A stretch of 64,000 nucleotides of DNA from Lentzea guizhouensis (lineage in GTDB: Bacteria; Actinomycetota; Actinomycetes; Mycobacteriales; Pseudonocardiaceae), in the NCBI RefSeq assembly GCF_001701025.1, contig NZ_CP016793.1, positions 3,534,001 through 3,598,000 of the forward strand. The letters run 5' to 3'. Numbering within the stretch: the first letter of the stretch is position 1; each line of letters begins with the position of its first letter. The translations under genes and the position numbers were made by a program. Below the pieces are notes generated by a model. The model was not told the DNA's origin. It made no database searches and was given only the letters and a program-made list of their open reading frames with translations. This document shows, piece after piece, positions 14,810 through 24,061 of the stretch.

Positions 14810-17564
14810 GTGGCCGATCAGAACGAGATCAAGAAGCTCCTCGACGACCCCAACGTGACGCCGGAGACCAAGAAGCAGCTCGTCCCCGCGCTCGCCGGTG
14901 CCGGCGCGTCGGAGGAGGAGGTCGAGCGCTACGCCAAGGCGAACGGTGTCGACGTCCCCAGCGACCCCGGGCTCGGCAGCCACATCCTCGGCGCCGCGCT
15001 CGCCGCGCCCACGGCCGGCCTCAGCACTCTCTTCGTGGGGGCCAAGGAGGTCAACCGCTCGCAGTGGGAGAAGAAGGGCGGCGAGGCCGACAAGCTCGTC
15101 AGCAAGGCCAAGGAGGAGCGCGAGCTCGGCGCCACCCAGAAGGTCCTGAACGAGCAGGGTGACGTCCCGAGCAGCAACACGCTGCTCGACGCCGGCGCAC
15201 CCGGCCTGCGGTTCTTCGAGAAGTTCATCCCGGTCTACCAGAAGGCCGCACCGGCCTGCGGTCACCAGGGCGCCGCGCCGAACCTCCAGAACGACATCTA
15301 CCGGAACTACGACTGGGTCCGCGACATCGAGTTCGCGAAGTTCCGCGAGGACGCGAACAAGTTCCAGACCGTCACCGCGAAGCTGCAGGAGCACGACAAC
15401 GCGCTCGGCAGTGCGTGGAACGGCCTCGGTTCGTGGGAGGGCAAGGCGGCCGAGGCCGCCCGCGGCTACCACGACAAGTTCGCCGGCACCGCGAAGACGT
15501 TCATCCAGCAGACCGGTCAGGCCCAGGGCGCGATCACCGCCGGCGTGACGAACATGCAGAAGCACGTCAAGGAGTTCGCGCAGCAGATCCACGACCAGTA
15601 CTCCGAGAAGTGCGGCGGCATGACCGTCGAGGAGGCTGAGCAGGCGATCCGGCACGCGAACGGCGACATCTTCCCGAACGACGGCGGCATCCTCGACTGG
15701 CTCTCCAGCGTCCCCGGCCCGATCTTCGGCGCCATCTCCGGCGCGGTGTTCGGCGGCGGTCTGCCCGGCGCGCTCATCGGTCTCGGCTGGGGCAGCTGGG
15801 TCAAGAACACCCGCGAGGGCATCATCAACGATGCCAAGGAGAAGCTGAAGGCGCTCTGCCAGGAGTTCGACGCCAAGAAGAAGGCGTTCGACGGCTACTG
15901 CCAGGCCGTGCAGACCGGTGTCCAGACCGACTACGACACCATGTTCACCGCGCTCGGCACCGCGATCCCGGAGAACCCGTTCGGCAAGATCGGCGACCCG
16001 CCCGCGTTCACCGAGCAGGGCGGCGGCCGCCAGCAGGTGCCCGGCACCGGCGGCGGTGGTGGCGGTTCCACGGGTGGCGGCGGCGGTGGCAGCCCGAGCG
16101 GTGGGGGCGGCGGCGGTGGCACGCCGGAGATCCCGAAGCCGGAGAACCCGCTCGACAAGGACGGCGACGGCAAGCCGGACGTCCCCGGCGACACCGACGG
16201 CGACGGCAAGCCGGACGACCTCGACGGCGACGGCAAGCCGGACAACCAGCCGAAGCCCGAGGAAGAGCTCGAGAGCGTCACTGTCAAGGCGGGCGACAAC
16301 ACGATCAAGATCACGGAGCCCGACTCGAACGGGCACGTGAAGATGACGATCGACACGCCGAAGGGCGAGCCGAAGACCTACGACCTGGACTTCAGCAAGA
16401 ACCCGGAGGCCGCCAAGGCGCTGATGGGCCAGAACGGCGCGCAGGCCGTGACCGCGCTGGCCAACCAGCTCACCGCCCAGGGCACCCCCACGGCCGGCGG
16501 TACTCCCGCTGCGGGCGGTACTCCCACGGCGGGCGGCACCCGCCCCCGGTGGCGGCGCGGCGCCCGGCGCCACGGGCCCCCTGGGCTCGGAGTCGAACCC
16601 GATCCCGGTCGAGGTCGGTGCCGACGGCAAGATCCACATCGAGCAGGACGGCGTGAACTTCACCGCCGAGGTCGACCCGGCGACCGGCGAGATCAACCTG
16701 ACCGCGGACAACGGCGACGGCACGCCCGACCAGGTCGGCGTGGCGTTCGGCGAGGACGAGAACCCCGCCGCTGCCGGCTCCGGTTCGGACGGCTCCGGTT
16801 CGGGTGGCGCTGGTTCGGGTGGCGCCGGCGGCGTGACCGACGGGGCACGCCTCGAGGACCCGCTGCAGATCCCGGAGCAGGACTTCCCGCGTCCGGTCGA
16901 GGGCGAGTTCCAGACGATGCCCGCGCCGGCCGAGTTCGAGACGGTCCCGGCGCAGGGCGAGTTCCAGGCCATGCCGGCTCCCGCCGGCGAGCAGGTGTGG
17001 AGCCCGCCCGGCCAGGAGAGCGTGGGCGAGCGCTTCCAGGACGCGATGGCCCGCAGCTACGTCGAGGACAACGGCATCATGCCGAGCGTCGGCGAGCCCA
17101 GGATCCAGCCCGACAGCCCGCAGATCTACACCACCCAGGCCTCCGACAGCACGTCGACCTCGGGCGTCTCCTTCACCGGCGGCGCATCGGGCGGCAGCGA
17201 GTCCGTCCTCGGCGGCTCGACCCCGGAAAGCGCCTGGAACACCCCGTCCGCGAGCGACAACGGCACCGGCTTCACCACCAACACCTCCGAAGCGGGCCAG
17301 CCGGGCTCCGCGAACCTCCCGTCCATGCAGGACGGCGCCCACGGCCAAGGCACCGCGGGCGCCGCGTCCGGAGGCATGATGGGCGGCGGGATGATGGGCG
17401 GCGGCATGGCCGGCGGCGGCGCGGGCGGCCAACAGGGCGGTGACACCGAACGGGGCGCCAGCCAGTGGCGCACCACCGGCACGCTGTTCGACGACGACCG
17501 CGAGAACAACAACCCGCTGAGCGCGATGCACACCGTTCTGGGCGACGACCGAGGAGGCCGCTGA
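14810..17564 (+). CDS. Large WXG-type ESX substrate with Gly-rich and calcium-binding-like repeats; frame interrupted near 16541
   Basis: About 917 residues if one small frame change is allowed. N-terminal helices, then a WXG-like hairpin (Trp-Glu-Gly near residue 208), a glycine-rich hydrophobic segment (about 305-330), poly-Gly linker (413-440), three DGDGKPD repeats (about 447-480) resembling thrombospondin-3/EF-hand calcium loops, a low-complexity middle and a Gly/Met-rich tail (GGGMMGGGM) ending in GDDRGGR. The coding frame is clear to 16540 and again from 16542 in the +1 frame, inside tandem repeats encoding GGTPTAGGTPAAGGTP. A CCC codon there probably lost two bases, or one C was added. 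Likely a secreted or surface protein exported with its small upstream partner. GTG start at 14810. Confidence 0.8.
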
Positions 17565-17567
17565 CCC

Positions 17568-18029
17568 ATGTCGATCGCCGGGGACGTGGACCCCAAGATC
17601 CAGGCGCTGTTCGACGAGAACATCGCCAAGACCCGCCGCGCCACCGCGGAGGTCACCGCCACCCTCCAAGCCGACCAGGACCGCCTGGCCGCGGAAGCCA
17701 GGGCCCGCGAGGAAAAGCACCAGCGCGACCTCGCCACGGCCCGCGAGTCGGCGGAGAACCTCGCCAAGCAGGGCGACAAGCCCCAGCGCAAACCGCAGTG
17801 GGAGCAACGCGACCGCTCGGCAGGCGAACTGGCCTTCGGCCCGGAGGACGACGAAGGCTATGCGCAGCCTGCTTCCACGCAGGCACCACCGCCGGCGCAG
17901 TTCACGCCGCCGCCCCCACCGCAGCAGTTCACGCCGCCTCCACCACCTCCACCGCCGGCGCGGTCGCGTCGTCCGGCTCGGGTGGACGACGACGATGACG
18001 ACTTGAGCGGCCAGACCTGGCTTCGCTGA
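17568..18029 (+). CDS. Coiled-coil, proline-rich protein with acidic tail, ESX-linked
   Basis: 153 residues, unknown function. Residues 10-75 form a charged coiled coil (Glu/Arg/Ala-rich), 90-135 are proline-rich with QFTPPPPPQQFTPPPP repeats, and the end is DDDDDDLSGQTWLR, matching the tail of the protein at 10124-10522. It starts 3 bp after the large WXG gene, so it is translationally linked, and is the last gene before a strong terminator. It may be a cytoplasmic partner or targeting factor for the large substrate, as inferred from position only. Confidence 0.75.
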   Translation: MSIAGDVDPKIQALFDENIAKTRRATAEVTATLQADQDRLAAEARAREEKHQRDLATARESAENLAKQGDKPQRKPQWEQRDRSAGELAFGPEDDEGYAQPASTQAPPPAQFTPPPPPQQFTPPPPPPPPARSRRPARVDDDDDDLSGQTWLR

Positions 18030-18044
18030 ACCGTTCTGCGCGCG

Positions 18045-18079
18045 AACGCGCCCGGCACCTGCCCGGTGCCGGGCGCGTT
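18045..18079 (+). terminator. 15-bp perfect hairpin ending the ESX substrate unit
   Basis: AACGCGCCCGGCACC (18045-18059) pairs perfectly with GGTGCCGGGCGCGTT (18065-18079) around TGCCC. It lies 15 bp after the stop at 18029; T-run is short. Confidence 0.88.
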
Positions 18080-18490
18080 TCGCTGCAACGGACGGGAGCT
18101 GAGTGGGCTGGCGAGAGGGCGTGAGGCTGCTGCTGGAGCGCTGCAGGGAGCCGTTCCAAGGCCGCGCCTGCCGTGGACTCGCTGTGGATTCGCAGGCAGG
18201 CTCGCGCAGGGGTCGCCTTCGAACTTGGCTCCCCCGCGACCCAACGTACTCAGCGGGTCTGACAATTTTCGGAAGGCCGAGCCAGAACGGGGAGGACCAG
18301 GCCGGGCAAGCCTTGTCGAGCCGAAGGCGAGGCTTTTCAAGCCTTCAGCGATAGGTAGCGGTCAAGCCCCAATCGCTATCTTCGCGAAGCGGCGATGAAC
18401 TCCGAAATCTCAGCCAGTGCCTGCTCAACCCCGGCGCCAAGGCGATCGACCACGGTCTGAATGCGCCGTCCAGGCGCCCCCACCACCGCC
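18080..18490 (+). other. 411-bp stretch without a convincing gene
   Basis: GC content falls below that of the flanks between about 18240 and 18430. No frame on either strand has the usual GC3-rich codon pattern with a start and ribosome site. On the minus strand a short frame ending at TAG 18378-18376 reads sensibly for about 35 codons (VVDRLGAGVEQALAEISEF) and may be the tail of a lost gene. A small stem AGGCTT-TTC-AAGCCT lies near 18330. Otherwise nothing recognisable. Confidence 0.5.
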
Positions 18491-19321
18491 CTACGCCGGC
18501 CTCTTCAACGCCTCCCGCTGAAACACCAGCTCAGCATTCTTCACATCACTGCCCAGCAGCTCGTCATATCCGCGCTCCCCACCCAGCACCCGCAACAGGA
18601 ACGCGGTCACAAAAGCCCTCCCCAGCTTCTGCGCCCCCCGCTCCCCGTGCCCGTCCAGCATGAGCTCGCTCCAGTGCCGACCCTCGGTGAACCCGAGATG
18701 TGACGCCTTGGGCAGCAACCGCAGCTGCACCGGCCCACCCCACGCGGACGCGATCGCCTCCGCGTGCCCCACGGGCGGTGCGATCCGGTCTTCCCCAGCC
18801 GCCAGGTGCAGTCCGGGCGCGACAACGTCCCGCGCCGCGTCCAACGCCGACGGCCGCGTCTCGGTTGCGGCCAACGTCACAACCGCGCGCACCCGTGAGG
18901 CCGAGGCAGCGGCCAGCACGGCCGCGCCGCCGCCCATCGAGTGCCCGGCCAGTGCCACGCGTGCCGGGTCGACGCTGATCTCGCCGGAGCCCAGCCGGAC
19001 GCCGCAGCAGATGTCCAAAGTGGTCAGGAGGTTGGCGGACAGCACGCGCGCGGAGAGCAGGGGGCCGCGTTCGACGGCCGGGGCCGCTGCGACGATGCCC
19101 CACGAGGCGAGGTGGCGCAAAAGGCCGTGGTAGCGGCGAACCGGCTGCATCCAGCCGTGTCCGAACGCGACCGCGGGCAGGCCGAGGCCCGCGGCGGGGG
19201 CGAAGACGACGCCGGGCAGGCCGACGAGTGCGAGGTCGCCGCGCAGCACCGGGTGGGGACCTGGCCTGCTGAGCTGCTCGAGGGCCTGTTTCGCGGTCAG
19301 CGTGATCACGCGGCGAGCCAT
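18491..19321 (-). CDS. Alpha/beta hydrolase, Rv3438-like
   Basis: 276 residues. Serine hydrolase fold: nucleophile elbow GHSMGGG (about residue 128), later Asp (GEDRIAPP) and His (KASHLGF) complete the triad. The oxyanion region (FGHGW) suggests a dienelactone hydrolase or lipase-like relative; the substrate is unknown. No signal peptide, so cytoplasmic. The start is placed at ATG 19321 (MARRVITLTAK), which gives the size of mycobacterial Rv3438 in the same location beside glmS. The longer frame from 19357 adds 12 unconvincing residues. Divergent from glmS across about 130 bp. Confidence 0.87.
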   Translation of the reverse strand: MARRVITLTAKQALEQLSRPGPHPVLRGDLALVGLPGVVFAPAAGLGLPAVAFGHGWMQPVRRYHGLLRHLASWGIVAAAPAVERGPLLSARVLSANLLTTLDICCGVRLGSGEISVDPARVALAGHSMGGGAAVLAAASASRVRAVVTLAATETRPSALDAARDVVAPGLHLAAGEDRIAPPVGHAEAIASAWGGPVQLRLLPKASHLGFTEGRHWSELMLDGHGERGAQKLGRAFVTAFLLRVLGGERGYDELLGSDVKNAELVFQREALKRPA

Positions 19322-19455
19322 GTGCTGAACCGTAGTCGATGGTGTCGGCAACGCCACACCCGGAATTGGTCTACACCAAAGTCGGGCCTGACCTGCGGAA
19401 ACACACCCACCTCACTCTTTAGGGTTAGCGCCGTGGTCTAGCTACTCTGTGCCCT

Positions 19456-21315
19456 GTGTGCGGAATCGTGGGATACGTGGGTCACCGGTCGGCGCTCGAC
19501 GTCGTCCTGGACGGGCTGAGGCGCCTCGAGTACCGGGGGTACGACTCGGCCGGGGTCGCTGTCGTCGCGGACGCTGAGCTGGCTGTCGAGCGCAAGGCCG
19601 GCCGGCTGCAGAACCTGGAGACGAGGCTGGACGAGGTGGGCCGCGACAACTTCGCGGGCACCGTCGGCATGGGGCACACGCGGTGGGCGACGCACGGGGC
19701 GCCGATCGACCGCAACTCGCACCCGCACCGGGACGCGACGAACCGCGTCGCCGTGGTGCACAACGGCATCATCGAGAACTTCGCGGCGCTGCGGGCCGAG
19801 CTCGAAGGCCTCGGCGTCGAGATGGCGTCCGACACGGACACCGAGACGGTCGCGCACCTCGTCGGGTTCGCTTACGGCGACGGCGACACGAAGGGTGACC
19901 TGCCTGCCAGCGTGCGCAAGGTCGTGCGCCGCCTGGAGGGTGCCTTCACGCTCGTGTTCACGCACGCCGACGAGCCGGACCAGGTCGTCGCCGCGCGCCG
20001 CAACTCGCCGCTCGTCGTCGGTGTCGGCGAGGGCGAGCACTTCGTGGCCAGCGACGTCTCCGCGTTCATCGCGCACACCCGCGAGGCCGTCGAGCTGGGC
20101 CAGGACCAGATGGTCGTGATCACCCGCGAGGGGTACCAGGTCACCGACTTCGACGGCGAGCCGGCCGAGGCCACGCCGTTCACGGTCAACTGGGACCTCA
20201 GCGCCGCCGAGAAGGGCGGCCACGAGTACTTCATGCTCAAGGAGATCGAGGAGCAGCCGGAGGCGCTGGCGAACACGCTGCGCGGCCACTTCTCGAACGG
20301 CCGGATCGTCCTCGACGAGCAGCGGCTGTCCGACCAGGACCTGCGCGACGTCGACAAGGTCTTCGTCGTCGCCTGCGGTTCGGCCTACCACTCCGGCCTG
20401 GTCGCGAAGTACGCGATCGAGCACTGGACCCGCCTGCCCGTCGAGGTCGAGCTCGCCTCCGAGTTCCGCTACCGCGACCCGGTGCTCGACCGCGACACCC
20501 TCGTCGTCGCCGTGTCGCAGTCCGGCGAGACCGCGGACACGCTCGAGGCCGTCCGCCACGCCCGCGCGCAGAAGGCCCGCGTCCTGGCCGTCTGCAACAC
20601 CAACGGCGCGCAGATCCCGCGCGAGTCCGACGCCGTGCTCTACACGCACGCGGGCCCGGAGATCGGGGTCGCGTCGACGAAGGCGTTCCTCGCCCAGATC
20701 GCGGCGAACTACCTGGTCGGCCTGGCCCTCGCGCAGGCCCGCGGCACGAAGTACCCGGACGAGGTCGCCCGCGAGTTCCACGAGCTGGAGGCCATGCCCG
20801 ACGCGGTGCAGCGGGTCCTCGGCACGGTCGAGCAGGTCAAGGCACTGGGCCGTGAGCTCGCCGACTCGAAGGCGGTGCTGTTCCTCGGCCGCCACGTCGG
20901 CTACCCGGTGGCCCTGGAGGGCGCGCTCAAGCTCAAGGAGCTCGCCTACATGCACGCCGAGGGCTTCGCGGCCGGTGAGCTCAAGCACGGCCCGATCGCG
21001 CTGATCGAGGAGAACCTCCCGGTCGTCGTGGTCATGCCGTCACCGAAGGGCCGTGCCGTCCTGCACTCGAAGCTGGTGTCGAACATCAGCGAGATCCAGG
21101 CCCGCGGCGCCCGCACGATCGTGATCGCCGAGGAGGGCGACGAGACCGTGCGCCCGTTCGCCGACCACCTGATCGAGATCCCGGCCGTCCCGACGCTGCT
21201 GCAGCCGCTCATCTCGACCGTGCCGCTGCAGGTGCTCGCGGCCGAGATCGCGCGCAGCCGCGGCTACGACGTGGACAAGCCTCGCAACCTCGCGAAGTCC
21301 GTTACCGTCGAGTGA
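19456..21315 (+). CDS. glmS: Glutamine--fructose-6-phosphate aminotransferase (isomerizing)
   Basis: 619 residues. First step of the hexosamine pathway: makes glucosamine-6-phosphate from fructose-6-phosphate and glutamine. The protein begins MCGIVGYVG, so Cys2 is the N-terminal glutaminase nucleophile after Met removal. The glutaminase domain covers about 1-225 (GHTRWATHG, HNGIIENF), then two SIS sugar-binding domains (SQSGETADT near 355; ELKHGPIAL near 510) and the C-terminal KSVTVE signature. GTG start fixed by Cys2. No glmS ribozyme-like leader is present, in line with its restriction to Firmicutes. The next gene starts directly after the stop. Confidence 0.98.
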   Translation: MCGIVGYVGHRSALDVVLDGLRRLEYRGYDSAGVAVVADAELAVERKAGRLQNLETRLDEVGRDNFAGTVGMGHTRWATHGAPIDRNSHPHRDATNRVAVVHNGIIENFAALRAELEGLGVEMASDTDTETVAHLVGFAYGDGDTKGDLPASVRKVVRRLEGAFTLVFTHADEPDQVVAARRNSPLVVGVGEGEHFVASDVSAFIAHTREAVELGQDQMVVITREGYQVTDFDGEPAEATPFTVNWDLSAAEKGGHEYFMLKEIEEQPEALANTLRGHFSNGRIVLDEQRLSDQDLRDVDKVFVVACGSAYHSGLVAKYAIEHWTRLPVEVELASEFRYRDPVLDRDTLVVAVSQSGETADTLEAVRHARAQKARVLAVCNTNGAQIPRESDAVLYTHAGPEIGVASTKAFLAQIAANYLVGLALAQARGTKYPDEVAREFHELEAMPDAVQRVLGTVEQVKALGRELADSKAVLFLGRHVGYPVALEGALKLKELAYMHAEGFAAGELKHGPIALIEENLPVVVVMPSPKGRAVLHSKLVSNISEIQARGARTIVIAEEGDETVRPFADHLIEIPAVPTLLQPLISTVPLQVLAAEIARSRGYDVDKPRNLAKSVTVE

Positions 21316-22698
21316 GTGAGGGGCGTCTGGCACACCGAACGGGTCAAGTCGGCTGAAGAAGAGCTCATGGCGGTCGTCCCGCCGGGCTCGCTGATGCGCA
21401 AGGCCGCGTTCGGTGTGGCCACCCACGCCCTCCGGCTCCTGTCCGGACGTCGCCGCGTGACGTTGCTGGTGGGTGCCGGCAACAACGGCGGCGACGCCCT
21501 GTGGGCCGGGTACTTCCTGCGCCGCCGCGGGGTCGCCGTGTCCGCGGTCCTGCTCAACGCGGCCAAGGCCCACCCGGAGGGCCTCGCCGCGTTCCGCAAG
21601 GCCGGCGGCCGGATCGTTGACGAGGTCGGCACCCCCGACCTGGTGGTCGACGGCATCGTCGGCCTCTCCGCCCGCGGCCCGCTGCGCCCGGACGCGGCCG
21701 CGCTCGTCGAGTCCGTCACCGCCCCGGTGCTCGCCGTCGACCTGCCCAGCGGCATCGACCCGGACACCGGCGAGATCTCCGGCCCGCACGTCCACGCGCA
21801 CACCACCGTCACGTTCGGCTGCCTCAAGCCGGTCCACGCACTGGCGGACTGCGGCGAGGTCCACCTCGTCGACATCGGCCTGCGCCCGACCGATCCCGAC
21901 TTCGTGCTGCTGGACCGCTCCGACATCACCTGGCCGGTCCCCGGCCCGAAGGACGACAAGTACACCCAGGGCGTCACGGGCGTGGCCGCCGGCAGCGCCA
22001 CCTATCCCGGCGCCGCGGTGCTTTCGACCGGCGCCGCCGTGCTCGCCACCTCCGGCATGGTCCGCTACGCCGGTCCCGCCGCCGACGCGATCCGCGCCCG
22101 CTGGCCCGAGACGATCTGCACCGGCTCGATCACCGACGCGGGCCGCGTGCAGGCCTGGGTCGTCGGCCCCGGCACGGGCACCGGCAGCTCGTCGGCCGAG
22201 GTGCTGCGGTTCGTGCTCGACGCAGGCGTGCCGGTCATCGCCGACGCGGACGCGATCACGTTGCTGGCCCAGAACCCGCAACTCTGGGACGCCCGCGACC
22301 CGGACTCCCCGCTGGTGCTGACCCCGCACGACCGCGAGTTCGAACGCCTGGCCGGCCCGGTCGGCGCGGACCGGGTCGCCGCCGCTCGCAAGGCCGCCCA
22401 GCGCTTCAACGCCGTGGTGCTGCTCAAGGGACACCGGACCGTGGTGGCCGCTCCGGACGGCCGGGCGCTGGTCAACTCGGCGACGTCGTCGTGGCCCGCC
22501 ACGGCCGGGTCCGGTGACGTGCTGTCGGGCATCATCGGCGCACTGCTGGCGAGCGGCCTGGACCCGTTCCTGGCGGCGGGGTACGCGGCGTACGCACACG
22601 TGCTGGCGGCGGAACTGGCGGCGGAGGGTGCGCCGGTGCCGTCGTCGGGCCTGATGGAGGCGATCCCGGCGGCGATCCGCGCCATCAGGACCCGCTAG
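21316..22698 (+). CDS. nnrD: Bifunctional NAD(P)H-hydrate epimerase / ADP-dependent dehydratase
   Basis: 460 residues. Repairs hydrated NADH and NADPH. The YjeF_N epimerase domain occupies about 1-205 (VGAGNNGGDALWAG near 50; VDLPSGIDPDTGE near 140). The ribokinase-like dehydratase domain occupies about 220-455 (KYTQGVTGVAAGSATYPGAA; LTPHDREFERL; ATAGSGDVLSGIIGALL). GTG 21316 begins right after the glmS stop, so it is coupled to it. The same glmS-nnr-alr order is common in actinobacteria. Some annotators call such fusions nnrE or nnrD/nnrE. Confidence 0.95.
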   Translation: MRGVWHTERVKSAEEELMAVVPPGSLMRKAAFGVATHALRLLSGRRRVTLLVGAGNNGGDALWAGYFLRRRGVAVSAVLLNAAKAHPEGLAAFRKAGGRIVDEVGTPDLVVDGIVGLSARGPLRPDAAALVESVTAPVLAVDLPSGIDPDTGEISGPHVHAHTTVTFGCLKPVHALADCGEVHLVDIGLRPTDPDFVLLDRSDITWPVPGPKDDKYTQGVTGVAAGSATYPGAAVLSTGAAVLATSGMVRYAGPAADAIRARWPETICTGSITDAGRVQAWVVGPGTGTGSSSAEVLRFVLDAGVPVIADADAITLLAQNPQLWDARDPDSPLVLTPHDREFERLAGPVGADRVAAARKAAQRFNAVVLLKGHRTVVAAPDGRALVNSATSSWPATAGSGDVLSGIIGALLASGLDPFLAAGYAAYAHVLAAELAAEGAPVPSSGLMEAIPAAIRAIRTR

Positions 22699-22720
22699 CC
22701 CGCACAGGAGCCTGCGGCCG

Positions 22721-22769
22721 GCGGGACCGAGTCGGCGGCGGGCCGAGTTGGTGGCGGGCCGAGTTGGCG
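22721..22769 (+). repeat. Three imperfect about 16-bp tandem repeats
   Basis: Units near 22721, 22738 and 22754 follow GCGGGCCGAGTTGGCG with a few changes. They lie in the 277-bp gap between nnrD and alr, outside any gene. Function unknown; they could be a slippage product. Confidence 0.6.
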
Positions 22770-22920
22770 GCGGAAACCGTTGCGACCGCGGAACGGGCGG
22801 CCGGACGGCGTGACCGGCGCAATCCCCGCACGCCTCCGGTCACCGAAGCGCGATGCGGCTGATCTTGTCGGTGCCACCTGGGAGAATTGAACCGGGGGAC
22901 CCCCTGGAGGGGACCCCTGC

Positions 22921-22936
22921 GTGAGCGCTCGCTCAC
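22921..22936 (+). promoter_or_regulatory. Palindrome upstream of alr, TetR-type operator candidate
   Basis: GTGAGCGCTCGCTCAC: 7-bp perfect arms around CT, ending 39 bp before the alr ATG. The TGAGCG...CGCTCA form is typical of operators of TetR-family repressors. No TetR gene lies nearby, so the binder would be encoded elsewhere. Confidence 0.55.
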
Positions 22937-22975
22937 ACCTGATGAGCTGCGGACTCATGGCACGATGAACAGGTT

Positions 22976-24061
22976 ATGGCCCGTTCAGAAGTTGTCGTTG
23001 ACCTAGGCGCGTTGCGGCACAACGTCGCCCTGCTCGCCGGCCTCGCCCCCGCCGCGGACACCATGGCCGTCGTCAAGGCTGACGGGTACGGCCACGGCGC
23101 CGTGGAGGTCGCACGAGCCGCCCTCGAAGCCGGGGCGACCTGGCTCGGGTCGTGCTCGACGGCCGAAGCCCTCGCGTTGAGGACCGCCGGCATCCAGGCG
23201 CCGGTCCTGGCCTGGCTGGACGCGCCGGACGAGGACCTGGCCGCCGGCATCGCCGCGGACGTCGACATGTCCGTGTCCTCGCTGTCGGACCTGCGCCGGG
23301 TCGAGAAGGCCGCCGAGGAAGCCGATGCCAGGCCCCGCATCCACCTCAAGATCGACACGGGGCTGAGCCGCAACGGGTGCCAGCCCGCCGACTGGCCGGA
23401 GCTGGTGGAGCAGGCGCGCCAGCACGAGGTCGTCGCCATCTGGTCGCACCTCGCGTCCGCCGACGTGATCGGCGACCCGTCCATCGACCTGCAGGCCAAG
23501 CGGTTCGACGACGCCTACGAGGTGGCGAAGGCGCACGGCCTCGACCCGAGGCGGCACATCGCGAACTCCGCGGCCCTGCTGACCAGGCCCGACCTGCACT
23601 TCGACCTCGTCAGGCCCGGTATCGCGATCTACGGGCTGAACCCGGTGCCGACCGACCACGACCTGCGGCCGGTGATGTCCTTCCGGTCCAGGGTGGCGCT
23701 CACGAAACGTATCCCCGCCGGCGAGTCGGTCTCCTACGGGATGACATGGACAGCGCCGGAGGACACGACGCTGGCACTGGTGCCGGCGGGTTATGCGGAC
23801 GGTGTTCCCAGGGCGCTCTCCGGCCGGATGGAGGTGCTGCTCCACGGGAAGCGCCGCCCGGTGGTCGGGCGTGTCTGCATGGACCAGGTCGTCGTGGACT
23901 GCGGGGACGACGAGATCGCGGAGGGCGCGGAGGTCGTCCTGTTCGGCGACGGGAGCCGGGGGGAGCCGACCGCGACGGAGTGGGCGGAGCTGACCGGGAC
24001 GATCGACTACGAGATCGTCTGCGGGATGTACCGGCCGCGGGTGCGGAGGATCTACACGTGA
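22976..24061 (+). CDS. alr: Alanine racemase
   Basis: 361 residues. PLP enzyme that makes D-alanine for peptidoglycan. The PLP lysine is Lys34 in AVVKADGYGHG; the catalytic tyrosine is in SVSYGMTW near residue 250, and GRVCMDQVVVD is the conserved C-terminal-domain motif. The ATG at 22976 gives the expected family length. The stop overlaps the GTG of the next gene (GTGA), starting a coupled series alr-hydrolase-tsaE. The palindrome at 22921 may regulate it. Confidence 0.97.
   Translation: MARSEVVVDLGALRHNVALLAGLAPAADTMAVVKADGYGHGAVEVARAALEAGATWLGSCSTAEALALRTAGIQAPVLAWLDAPDEDLAAGIAADVDMSVSSLSDLRRVEKAAEEADARPRIHLKIDTGLSRNGCQPADWPELVEQARQHEVVAIWSHLASADVIGDPSIDLQAKRFDDAYEVAKAHGLDPRRHIANSAALLTRPDLHFDLVRPGIAIYGLNPVPTDHDLRPVMSFRSRVALTKRIPAGESVSYGMTWTAPEDTTLALVPAGYADGVPRALSGRMEVLLHGKRRPVVGRVCMDQVVVDCGDDEIAEGAEVVLFGDGSRGEPTATEWAELTGTIDYEIVCGMYRPRVRRIYT

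Noticed and set aside
14366-16972. A minus-strand open frame of about 868 codons under the ESX proteins
   Set aside because: The sequence is Leu/Val/Arg-rich shadow of the WXG genes, which show clear motifs and ribosome sites; no matching domains.
19322-19455. glmS ribozyme or riboswitch in the glmS leader
   Set aside because: The gap is only about 130 bp, shared with a divergent gene, and no glmS ribozyme-like structure or conserved motif was seen.
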